From Enoplolaimus lenunculus (Eukaryota > Nematoda > Enoplea > Enoplida > Thoracostomopsidae), in NCBI GenBank assembly GCA_030248215.1, contig JASANG010002307.1, positions 1-64,000 on the forward strand: 64,000 bases of DNA, written 5' to 3'. The notes under the pieces were generated by a model, which searched no databases, was not told where the DNA came from, and was given only the letters and a program-made list of their open reading frames with translations. Made by a program: the position numbers and the translations under genes. Positions 55,801-64,000 of the stretch are shown piece after piece (within the stretch, counting starts at the first letter, position 1; each line of letters opens with the position of its first letter).

Positions 55801-58800
55801 ACTTCTTATTGTTTTCTTAAGCTTGAGTCTAAGCTAAAAAAGCCTATGTGCGTCTATTTTATTAATCAAACTAACATTATCCCGAGTAAGCAAGCACAAC
55901 GTAACCAATAACAAAAAACCGTCAAGCATAAAGCTATTTGCTGAACAGACCAATCAAAAAACACTTGTAGTTTCAAGAAATTTGCTACGTTAATTTCAAC
56001 AAGTGATTACAAACAAAACGTCAAAAATATTGTAGAAAAAGTTTTATGTACGCGACGACAACAAAAACTATGCTAAAATTACAAAGCTATAAAAAATTAA
56101 TACGGTATTTAAAATCTGAGTCAAAAACTTCCAGATTTATGATGCAAAAACAACCCACAAAGTGAATCGTTCAAACCAAACGACAACTTTGTTTCGCCAC
56201 TGTGCTGCTGCAAATTCCTGAATCGATTTCAGACCCACGTCATATTGTGATAGACGTGTCACCCACTGGCGCTAACAGCTGTATGCAAAGGGAGACGCAA
56301 CTGCAGTTCTCAGATTCCTCAAACAGTTTCTATACCGCTAGGTAATACCAAGAGTGGATAATGACCACTTTCAACAAGAGTGTACCAGCTGTGTACATTC
56401 TGTGCACAAGACTGTACCCAGCGCACGTTGCAGTTTTGACCTACCCCATTATTTTAAGGTGGGCTGGTAGGTTGAAATTGGCGCAAACAGAAAAAGTACA
56501 TAGTATGCTAATGTAAAAACTGCTCGATTTATATTTTCGAAAATGTTAATTTTTCTTCATATGTTTCAGCTGGATTACACGTGACATCGTGTCCTCCTAC
56601 TAATTGAGGAAGGTAGAGGAAAAACACAACGAGTGCTGGTACGTTTTGCACCTGACACAACAACCTATAATAGTTGCACACTCTTGTCTAAGAGTGGTCA
56701 TCCACTCTTGGTAATTACTGAATAAAAAGCGTTTAATATGTGACATTTTGCACCTGCAGCTGGTTTATGTTAAATTTGCGATATTTATTCCGCTCGCACC
56801 CCATCCCCAAAACTCTGGTAGTGTCTACGACAACCTTGAGATTTTGTCAGCATCGATCATTACTACAATTGTAATATTTAGTAATGTTTTTCGAATACTT
56901 ACCGGTACAACCAATGTTGCGCAACCGCAGCCATCATCAAAAATGCAACACAAATTTTGAATATGAGAGCAAACGGCAGATCCATTGTCAATATTACAAC
57001 CACAATGAGATTGAGCGGAATGCGGAAAAAGTTCATTATCGTTGCACGAGCTATAACAGAATTATTTTAGCCAAAATGATTGCAAGATTTACAAGTAAAA
57101 GAGCAAAAGACGAAATGGTGAAAGTGATACAATATTCATTACATTAATGATGCATAACTAATATGATATGCACACTCTTCACACTAATCTTTACAAAGCA
57201 AATGATAAAAATACACCAGTCGTAGTGGGACTACATTTATTGAGCGAAGCTCGAACGCACGTAAGCAATTAAGCTAATATGCAAATTAGCTATTAGCTAG
57301 CTATTCAATTATCGGTTTTGGATGTTTGTAAACTGTTTATTCAAATTCCTCGCACCCAAAAACCCTTCAGCCACTCTAATAATTTTTGGAATAATTTAAA
57401 AAGTCCTAATTTTGTTTTGTCAATTAAGCTAATATCATATTAGCTTAATTGACAAAACAAAATTAGGACTTATGCAAATTAGTTATTAGGTAACTATTCA
57501 ATTATCGGTTTTGGAGGTTTGTAAACAATTTATTCAGATTCTTCGCACCCAAAAACCTTCAGTAAACCCTAATAATTATTGAAATAATTTAAAAAGTCCT
57601 AGTTTTGTCTTGTCCATTAAGCTAATATGCAAATTAGCTGTTAGCCAACTATTCAATTATCGGGTTTGGATGTTTGTAAACTATTTATTCAAATTCCTCG
57701 CACCATAAAACCCTTTAGTGCTGAAATTATATTGGTTTTAACCTTAATAATTAGTGAAAGATTGTAAAAAGTCCTAATTTAGGCTTATAAACTATGCTAA
57801 TATGCAAATTATCTATTAGCTAACTGCTCAATTATCGGTTTTGGAGGTTTGTAAACAGTCTACGCAAATTCCTCGCACCCAAAAACCCTTTAATGCTAAA
57901 ATTAGATTGCTTCTAACTGTAATAATTAGTGAAATATTGTGGAAAGTCCTAATTTAGGCTTAATTAATTATGCAAATTAGCCTGTAGCTAATAAACGGCT
58001 TAAAATTTTAAAACCCCAATGCGAGGTTAACACCCCAGGATAATTGGCTTTCAAACAAAAAAGTTTATCAAAATCGGTTCAGCCGTTCCTGAGATTCTTT
58101 TCGGACGGACAGACGGACGGACGGACATCCACCTTTCGACCCCCAAAGTACAAAACATAAAACGCTTCGCGAAACTCCGAGCTTCGCTCGGAGTTTCGCT
58201 TCGCTCAATTACATTGTCTGTCCATAGAGCCCCTGTCTTACAGTATTCCAGTAACCCTTCAATGCTTTCAAACTGCAAGTTCTTGTAGCAAAAACTTCAC
58301 CCAAGTACAAAATATAACGCTCGGAGTTTCGGTTCGCTCAATAATAATAGTATAAAACGTTGCTGCATTCCACACCCTTGCATATAAATACTACATCCTT
58401 CTCTACTTAGCTTGTTCGCTGCTACACGTACCGTTTTCAGGAACATAAACACTGCGCAAAAATCCCATCGAAGGCCAAAACATTCCGACACACACTTCAA
58501 ACAGTATGAATGCGGCAAAATTCATCGCTAGAGACTAAAAAGTAAATAGATTGTAAAATTTTTATTAAAATTAAACAAAACGAATTGTTTATATCTGTTG
58601 CTCAACTTAGAACTGTCGAAACGATAAACAATTACTGCATACCAGTCGTTCCAACACGTAAAATAATCCCCGTTAATAACACGACACCGCTGAACATGTA
58701 ATATGCTACAAAGCATAAATTCATTAGCACTTGTTTAAGTGTACCATGAAACTGCACGAAGAAGAATAGCCACAACAACTGAATTTTTCAATTCCGTTCA

Positions 58801-61800
58801 TCATTTACACAAAATATTAAATATAGGCTTCGAAGCTTGTTTCACAGGCTAACTAGAGACCATATCCATTCGACATCAAGTCAAGAAGTATGTAATCTCT
58901 ACTAACAAGTGTACTACTATCGTTAGGCTGCGATTTTACAATTTTAAATGCACAAAAATCAAAATCCAACCACTCAAAAGTTATAAATTTTCATAACAAC
59001 GTGCTTAATATCGTCTATAAAACTTACGTCAGGAAAAATCACCGGAACAACAAGCGATATAGATGCAACAGCAAGAACAACTCTAAAGCAATTCCATATT
59101 ATTATTTCAATACTGTCACACAAAACTAAACCGAAATCTATGACAAAAAAATTACAAACAATTTGCATTTTTTGACTATAACTCGTTAATTGCTGTTGGC
59201 CGTAAAAACCAAAATTAATGGTTAAGCTATACCTTATATAACCCACACTGTCGTTCATCGTTCTGCGCGGCGCGTTACAAATCAAATTAAATTTTAAAAA
59301 CAATGATTGGCGGCAGCCGAATTTGCACGTCGTATTTAATTTTTTTTGCTTAAAATCTTCAAAAACAAACGTAACAGCATAAACCTGAAGTAAACCGCTT
59401 ACCTCATGAACGATTCAACATGCGTTGCTTTGGATAACAGTTTAAAGCTTGATGAGCCAATCATACACGATACCTAAATAAACGTTATAGATTGGCTACA
59501 AACCAAACAACATCCTACTTGCAAAACATGAGCTCGTGTCCTACACTGCACATTGCTGCATTAACTGCTATGATTGGTGTTATGATTAGCCAATTTTTTA
59601 GAACTATTCTCTGTACTAGGAGTAGGCTCAACTTAAAGTTTTGATGTGTGTTGCTTCAAGCTAACACACTGCTCAAGGTCTTAAAGATCTAACTGAGGTC
59701 GAGATTATGAAAAATTATTGAAGATATTGCTTACTTTACTTATTCAAGATACAACTAACTTTTCACGGGTTGCAAACAACTTTGCAGTATCGTTTAACTC
59801 GCAGTAGAACCACAAAAATAGAAAAATAACATGAAACAAGACAAAAAAGGAAAAGACACAACAACTACCATAAACGTTGCAAAAATATATCCGTGTGGAA
59901 TATGCGAATGTTCGGTTCCAATTGCAGCATGTGTTAAAGTTGGTGTCCATTCCAGTACAAACACATACATACTGCCTTCAAACAACGATTGAACCAAGCC
60001 AATGCAGAAAATTTTCCGATCTACAAAAATAATGTTGACAAAAATTAAACTCACCATAACTATAATGTTACCGTTAGATTATCGTCACTTCTTTGTAAAT
60101 TTATTCTACATCAGATTAAATACGACTTTACATCTGGGCAAATTTTGTGTAAAAATCAATACACATCACCTGTTAGTAGACTAACCGTTGCGTATCGCAC
60201 TAAAACCATCGACAAACGACTTGGACACATGGCCAGAAGAATCGCCGTAATTTTCAGTCCACGAAGCAAAAATCAACACAATCATTACGATTAATACAAT
60301 GAGGGACGCATCGAAAGGCGCACTGAAACAACATCAAAAAATGGCCCTGTATAATTAAACTTAAAAATACAAATTACTAAACCGAGAAACCGCTGGACGA
60401 GAAACAGCATTCACAGCAGAACAAGAAGTTGACTTATACCGGATTCGGATTCGAAACAGCAAATATACTTCCGATTAGAACCCTGGATAACTTACACATA
60501 TCCAAACATGTCGGCAACATATTGCGCAACAACTCCTGCAATAATTGCCATTACAGAATTGCCAACGGTTGCATACGAGAAGATTGTTGTTAGCAAATCG
60601 TCACCAAAATTGCGCTGCAAACAGTTAAAATAAACAATAACAAACACACGCTCATTGCAAACCATAGACCGTTGCGAAAAACTATATTAAAAAGAAGGGC
60701 AGAGCCCAGGAAGGCTAAGGTGTCAAAACATCCCCAAAATGAGATTAGTGTACAACGTTTGTAGACAATGTTTTCAGTTTTCAGCGTTAGAAACCCCCTT
60801 CGAAGTTTTAATGGAGCGTAACTACACCTTGCAGTCTGATTATTGTTTCTGCTACCTTTGAAAATAAAAAATATATGTAAAAGGGTGTCTAAATTGTTTC
60901 TCAAGTTCATGGTAAGTCTGTGTCGCATTCCTGAAATTATCCCATTCTGCATACATTTTTAAACAGATTTAACACTACCAATTTTGATTTTAGCATAAAA
61001 AGTTTATGGGTACATACGTAAACCCTGCCAGAGTCCATTATGTGATCGGCAAATTAACAAGCCGGTCAAAAACCCACTGTGCCAAAAGGTACGTCCGTGT
61101 GTGAAAAAACCCTGAGCCGGCCAGTACTGAAAGAATTAAAAAGGCTACACACTGAATGATGCTCATACACGAGCCACGATTCAAACGCACTGAACAATAT
61201 CGAAGTCGCCGTACCACCGAGTAAACGTCCGAGCATCAAAATCCAAAAATTGTTGAAATGCTGAAAAATGAAAACAAATAAAGAGTGAACACAAAACAAC
61301 TGAAAATTTTAATTTAAAAATTATTAAATATAAAATTTAGAAATCAATTTTTATCCCCCGAAATTAAAGGAATAATGGTTATGTTCATTTGTGCACTAAA
61401 AGTTACAAAGATTTAAAATGCTCGGTTCGAAACCGGAATGCCAAAATGCATCTCTCGCTCGCTTACTAATTTAAGAGTAGCTGAAAGAGTATCAAAACTC
61501 CTGAATTACTTGACTTGCCCAGAAATGTAACCGCAGCAAGACGTTACCGACGCTCACTTGTAAAAAGCAGTTTTATGATATTCGGCACCACAACCGTAAA
61601 CATCCGATATCCAGTAGGTTTCGACCGGACACCGGATTTCCGGTCCCACCCTTATATAAAATCAATCTTACTTTGGTAACACAGGCTGCTCCGTAGAAAA
61701 CGCCATAAATTATGCAATTTAATCGACGTCCGCTAAAAACAATTAAATAAAGTTCTGGTTGTGAATAACACAATGCAACAAGTACGTATACGTATATCTG

Positions 61801-62346
61801 TTTAATGCTTATATTAACAATTAAACGCTGCCCGCAGCATTAAACGATATTGAAGATATCTCACGTATGTAGACGCATGCATAAGTTTCTTCATATCAGA
61901 TTCAGATGTTTAACCTTGAACCAGAGTTCGATCACCGGATAATCGAACCGGATACGGATGACGATTTTTGCTCAACATATTAAACTTGTATCGGATATCC
62001 GGTCGATCCCTGCCTTCCTTTGGCATGTCAAATTATCAATAATCTTTTAAACACCAAAAACATTATTCGAAACATTATTCTGAAATGAATGCCTTTGAAA
62101 CTCGCTGAATTTTGTTAAGCAGCGTTTATACAGCAGTGAAGTTACTGTTGGGAATATGCAAACTACCAAATAAAGCTGTTTCTATTCAGCACCTCACTTA
62201 CTACTTATCAGCAATCGACCCAATAAATGTGCCAAATACCATACTGGCACCAAATCCTGCGATGAATAACAGCTCAATATCGTGTTTGGTCATGCCGTAA
62301 CTGTCATACAGAGCGTACACGTGCGGGCCTTGTAACCAGTCTCCAG
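52688..62346 (-). CDS. MFSD5: MFSD5-type major facilitator transporter, N-terminus outside window
   Basis: Eleven phased exons on the minus strand: 62346-62202, 61732-61672, 61260-61153, 60614-60496, 60322-60186, 60020-59869, 59473-59403, 59082-59028, 58534-58432, 57050-56903 and 52817-52688. They encode about 409 residues from transmembrane helix 2 to the stop. Matches to the MFSD5 family include ADWLQ.P.LY, GRLLGG.ST.LLFSAFE.W, ENY, Q.LFE...F.F.WTP, FWPSMGFLR and NFFRIPLN. MFSD5 has been described as a molybdate-anion transporter. Human MFSD5 has 450 residues, so about 55 are missing. The start exon should lie beyond the right edge or within unrecognised sequence upstream. The hydrophilic tail is poorly conserved, as in the family. 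Confidence 0.93.
52973..53203 (+). other. 76-codon plus-strand ORF in an MFSD5 intron
   Basis: MEFPKFSKLIQNYAKNSKLN opens a Lys-rich frame ending KREVT and a stop. Its composition resembles coding sequence. No family, promoter or splice support was recognised. Confidence 0.25.
53246..53612. repeat. TIR element with GC-rich ends
   Basis: 'agctgtcccggggtcggggc' at the left mirrors 'atcctggccccggcacagct' at the right. The interior is AT-rich and non-coding. Confidence 0.65.
53613..54785. other. MFSD5 intron, nothing recognised
   Basis: Frames of 60-83 codons on both strands lack support. Confidence 0.4.
54790..55190. repeat. R13-like 'ccggat' repeat
   Basis: 'accgaataccggattcgcat' on the left and 'ccggatgtccggtcgcatcc' on the right are inverted. 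Similar text lies at 61415-61655 and 61945-62015. Confidence 0.5.
55305..55500 (-). other. Exon-like segment, unassigned
   Basis: An open minus frame runs from acceptor-like TTTTGCTAG or TTCTTCATAG to a GT after TGTGCAG. It reads GGGRRVAGIFNCEGSVQCEI then EKLASGKLNANLKLICS. It has even base composition but no recognised family. It is either an alternative MFSD5 exon or a remnant of another gene. Confidence 0.25.
55517..56340. other. MFSD5 intron, nothing recognised
   Basis: A-rich on the plus strand, no coding or repeat signal. Confidence 0.4.
56346..56712. mobile_element. R6 TIR element, the most complete copy
   Basis: 'taccaagagtggataatgac' at the left mirrors 'gtggtcatccactcttggta' at the right, with 'caacaagagtgtaccag' and 'ttgcacactcttgtctaag' as second inner arms. 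Confidence 0.85.
56903..57050 (-). CDS. MFSD5: MFSD5 exon: penultimate, last transmembrane helices
   Basis: Acceptor CTGTTATAG, donor GTAAGTATTC, phase 1 to 2. ARATIMNFFRIPLNLIVVV matches the family's 'VLNWFRVPLH' motif, and a hydrophobic helix ending AVAQHWLYR follows. Confidence 0.93.
57216..58215 (+). mobile_element. R9 left arm: ~1-kb array, inverted relative to 63055-64000
   Basis: It starts 'accagtcgtagtgggactac' and contains four diverged ~165-180-bp units. Each unit has 'tatgcaaattagc', 'ttcaattatcggttttgg', 'tttgtaaac' and 'cctcgcacccaaaaaccc'. It ends with 'aaatcggttcagccgttcc', a 'gacggacggacgg' run, and a 'cgaaactccgagcttcgctc' palindrome. The whole arm is found as a reverse complement at the right edge of the window. 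It lies in an MFSD5 intron. Confidence 0.9.
57401..57471. repeat. Perfect 35-bp hairpin within the R9 left arm
   Basis: Bases 57401-57435 are the exact reverse complement of 57437-57471, with one unpaired C between them. The arm reads 'aagtcctaattttgttttgt' then 'caattaagctaatat'. Confidence 0.95.
58432..58534 (-). CDS. MFSD5: MFSD5 exon: PSMGFLR helix
   Basis: Acceptor ACTTTTTAG, donor GTACGTG, phase 0 to 1. SLAMNFAAFILFEVCVGMFW then PSMGFLRSVYVPEN matches the human 'IAFLLIELACGLYFPSMSFLR' region. Confidence 0.94.
58535..59027. other. MFSD5 intron
   Basis: A short open stretch near 58640-58740 was examined as an exon, but the neighbouring exons join in phase without it. Confidence 0.5.
59028..59082 (-). 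CDS. MFSD5: MFSD5 exon: short transmembrane segment
   Basis: Acceptor TTGCTTTAG, donor GTAAGTTT, phase 2 to 0. VVLAVASISLVVPVIFPD is one hydrophobic helix. Confidence 0.88.
59403..59473 (-). CDS. MFSD5: MFSD5 exon: GSSSFKLLSK loop and helix
   Basis: Acceptor TTATTTAG, donor GTAAGCGG, phase 0 to 2. VSCMIGSSSFKLLSKATHVE aligns with the human 'AASLLGSSLYRIATSKRYHL' segment. Confidence 0.88.
59869..60020 (-). CDS. MFSD5: MFSD5 exon: Q.LFE and WTP motifs
   Basis: Acceptor TTTTTGTAG, donor GTAGTTG, phase 1 to 0. DRKIFCIGLVQSLFEGSMYV then FVLEWTPTL and HGYIFATFM match the second half of the transporter. Confidence 0.96.
60186..60322 (-). CDS. MFSD5: MFSD5 exon: central helix and loop
   Basis: Acceptor TGTTTCAG, donor GTTAGTC, phase 2 to 1. 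APFDASLIVLIVMIVLIFAS then WTENYGDSSG, as in the human 'WGENYDRQ' loop. Confidence 0.94.
60496..60614 (-). CDS. MFSD5: MFSD5 exon: VAGVVAQ helix
   Basis: Acceptor CTGTTTGCAG, donor GTAAGTTA, phase 0 to 2. FSYATVGNSVMAIIAGVVAQ aligns with 'FARAAFWNHVLAVVAGVAAE'. Confidence 0.95.
61153..61260 (-). CDS. MFSD5: MFSD5 exon: GRLLGG and FSAFESW signature
   Basis: Acceptor ATTTTTCAG, donor GTGTGTAG (non-consensus), 36 codons, phase 0 to 0. LMLGRLLGGTATSILFSAFE is the strongest MFSD5 signature in the gene. Confidence 0.97.
61672..61732 (-). CDS. MFSD5: MFSD5 exon: GRR loop and helix
   Basis: Acceptor GTTTTTAG, donor GTAAGATTG, 61 nt, phase 2 to 0. It completes the split Tyr codon and reads GRRLNCIIYGVFYGAACVTK, matching 'LGRKNSCVLFSLTYSLCCLTK'. 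Confidence 0.95.
62202..62346 (-). CDS. MFSD5: MFSD5 exon: DWLQGP to GSIADK, first exon in window
   Basis: Acceptor ATTTTTAG (an alternative upstream acceptor at ACCAG is possible), donor GTAAGTGAGG. GDWLQGPHVYALYDSYGM and FGASMVFGTFIGSIADK match 'ADWLQAPYLYKLYQHY' and the following helix. Confidence 0.93.
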
Positions 62347-62479
62347 CTAAAAATAACACAGCAAACCTGGTCCCATATCTTCAATCCAGTGTTGCACTTA
62401 TCACAGAACCACATCACTTAAAACACACTCATAATTTGGTTTATAATTAGCTGGATACTAGAGTACTATACCATTTTCG

Positions 62480-62600
62480 CTCGTTTGCCCCGAATCCAGT
62501 TTTGTCTCCAAAAACTGATTTCCTGTTCCGGTAAAAAATTCAATATTCGTACCTGATTCCGGTAACCGGTAAATTAATATACGGTTTCACCCTGCTAACA
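62480..62600. repeat. R13-type fragment upstream of MFSD5 exon
   Basis: 'ttcctgttccggtaaaaaat' and 'ttccggtaaccggtaaatta', ending 'ggtttcaccctg'. Confidence 0.4.
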
Positions 62601-62698
62601 GCGGTAAGATTTTATATACAATTCTTAATTGACTCTCACAAAAGCAATGGTTCTAGTTTATAAAACATAAAAATAGCAAGAAATCAATACTATAAACT

Positions 62699-63042
62699 AG
62701 GGATGTGCCGATTAATCGGCATCGGTAATAATCGGCAGTTTTCGTTAGTATCGGCATCGGCACTGCTAAAAAATTGCCGATGTTGTGCCGATGCTTTTTG
62801 CACATAACAGTCAGTAGGAATGCTACCAATTTCATTTCTGGCTGCATATCAATATGTCTGGTCATTAAAACTGTGATCTCTTGCAATAAGCTTTCACACA
62901 AAAAGTTTATCAAAATCGTTTCAGCGGGTCTTGAGTTTTTTGGACGGATAGACGAACGAACGGACGGACATCCACCTTTCCACCCCCTGCTTCGCGAAAC
63001 TCTATCGCCATCGGCAAAAATTTTGGTATCAGCACATCCCTA
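62699..63042. mobile_element. R12 hAT-like MITE with perfect 8-bp target duplication
   Basis: The element starts 'tagggatgtgccgattaatc' and ends 'ggtatcagcacatcccta'. It is flanked on each side by ctataaac (62691-62698 and 63043-63050). An 8-bp duplication and these ends fit a hAT-type MITE. Inside, 'aaaagtttatcaaaatcg' and 'ggacggacatccacctttc' are shared with the R9 arms. Confidence 0.9.
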
Positions 63043-63054
63043 CTATAAACAGTA

Positions 63055-64000
63055 TTTTTGAACGAAGCGAAACTACGAGCGAAGTTCGAAGTTTCGCGAA
63101 GCGTTTTATGTTTTGTACTTGGGGGTCGAAAGGTGGATGTCCGTCTGTCCGTCCGAAAACAATCTCAGGAACGGCTGAACCGATTTTGATAAACTTTTTT
63201 TTTGTTTGAAAGCCAATTATCCTGGGGTGTTAACGTCGCCTTGGAGTTTTAAAATTTTAAGCCGTTTATTAGCTACAGGCTCTATTTGCATAATTAATTA
63301 AGCCTAAATTAGGACTTTCCACAATATTTCACTAATTATTACAGTTAGAAGCAATGTAATTTTAGCATTAAAGGGTTTTTGGGTGCGAGGAATCAGCGTA
63401 GACTGTTTAAAAAACTCCATAATTGAGCAGTTAACTAATAGATAATTTGCATATTAGCATAGTTTATAAGCCTAAATTACGACTTTTTACAATATTTCAT
63501 TAATTATTGAGGTTTAGAGCAATATAATTTCAGCCCCAAAGGGTTTTTAGGTGCGAGGAATTTGAATAAATAGTTTACAAACATCCAAAACCGATAATTG
63601 AATAGTTAGCTAATAGGTAATTTGCATATTAGCTTAATTGACAAGACAAAACTAGGACCTTTTAAATTATTTAAATAATTATTAGGGTTTACTGAAGGTT
63701 TTTGGGTACGAGAAATCTGAATAAAATGTTTACAAACCTCCAAAACCGATAATTGAATTGTTAGCTAATACATAATTTGCATATTAGCTTAATTGACAAG
63801 ACAAAATTAGGACTTTCGAAATTATTCCGAAAACTATTAGAGTGGCTGTAATGTTTTGGGTGCGCGGAATCTGAGGAAATTGCTTACAAACCTCCAAAAC
63901 CGATAAATTAATAGTTAGCTAATAACTAATTTGCATATTACCTTAATTGCTTACGTGTGTTAGAGCTTCGCTCAATAAATGTAGTCCCACTACGACTGGT
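63055..64000 (-). mobile_element. R9 right arm, inverted copy of 57216-58215, reaches the window edge
   Basis: It reads as the reverse complement of the left arm, from 'gaacgaagcgaaactacgag' through the 'gtccgtctgtccgtcc' run and four ~165-180-bp units to 'gtagtcccactacgactggt' at base 64000. It lacks the perfect 71-bp hairpin. Confidence 0.9.

Noticed and set aside
58660-58745. Extra MFSD5 exon (VAYYMFSGVVLLTGIILRVG)
   Set aside because: The reading frame does not fit the phase-0 ends of the flanking exons, which join directly and match the human protein without it.
57216-64000. Single foldback transposon that captured MFSD5
   Set aside because: MFSD5 exons on both sides of the left arm join in phase, so the gene pre-dates the arm and extends beyond it. 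Two separate insertions are simpler, though the right boundary is not visible.
1-64000. Bacterial features (operons, CRISPR arrays, ribosome binding sites)
   Set aside because: Spliced genes, GT-AG introns and eukaryotic transposons throughout. The tandem arrays lack CRISPR repeat-spacer structure.

Overview
The window is eukaryotic genomic DNA, AT-rich, with small exons in a very large repeat load. Nearly every intron ends in TTTCAG or TTTTAG and most donors read GTAAGT. The TTAGGC unit that nematodes use at telomeres recurs inside many dispersed elements. Together these point to a nematode or close relative with a large, transposon-rich genome. The species is inferred, not shown.

Three protein-coding genes can be rebuilt from phased exons, all on the minus strand. 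(1) About 1.7-28.6 kb: a protein kinase D (PKD/DKF) gene. It has an N-terminal ubiquitin-like region, C1a, a long polyglutamine linker, C1b, a PH domain split over three exons, and the first kinase exon. The rest of the kinase lies beyond the left edge. A 798-nt open segment at 2826-3623 has splice sites and phase that fit a large cassette exon between the PH domain and the kinase. (2) 39.5-45.75 kb: a complete six-exon gene for a secreted 241-residue protein resembling acetylcholine-binding protein (AChBP). It has a signal peptide, the nicotinic ligand-binding fold with loop A-D aromatic residues and a vicinal Cys pair, a long hydrophilic Cys-loop, and a stop before the first membrane helix. 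(3) 52.7-62.35 kb and beyond: an MFSD5-type major facilitator transporter in eleven exons, with only its N-terminus missing to the right.

Most remaining sequence is short terminal-inverted-repeat (TIR) elements, many nested. Families are labelled R1-R15. R1 and R2 carry TTAGGC minisatellite cores and leave 8-bp target duplications. R3 is a palindromic 'cccgtattctcaaatg' element. R4 is a palindromic 'aatgagttgattaa' element. R5 starts 'ggcccgtagccag' and makes 8-bp duplications. R6 is the 'ccaagagtggataa' element. R7 is 'cctccggctccgg'-rich. R8 is piggyBac-like (TTAA/CCCTTTCTC) with a tRNA-like core. R9 forms two ~1-kb inverted arms around MFSD5 exons. R10 is GC-rich. R11 is a TA-flanked palindrome. 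R12 is a hAT-like MITE. R13 is 'accgga'-rich. R14 has 'gtagtgacccgaataag' ends. R15 is 'cagggttcgaacagg'. There are also a 22-bp satellite inside an AChBP intron, a 40-bp tandem array inside a PKD intron, and several CAA, AAT and TA microsatellites.

The genes share no obvious pathway. PKD is a diacylglycerol-responsive kinase, the AChBP-like product is probably a secreted ligand binder, and MFSD5 is a membrane transporter. Exon models rest on reading frame, splice motifs and phase continuity. No transcript data were used.
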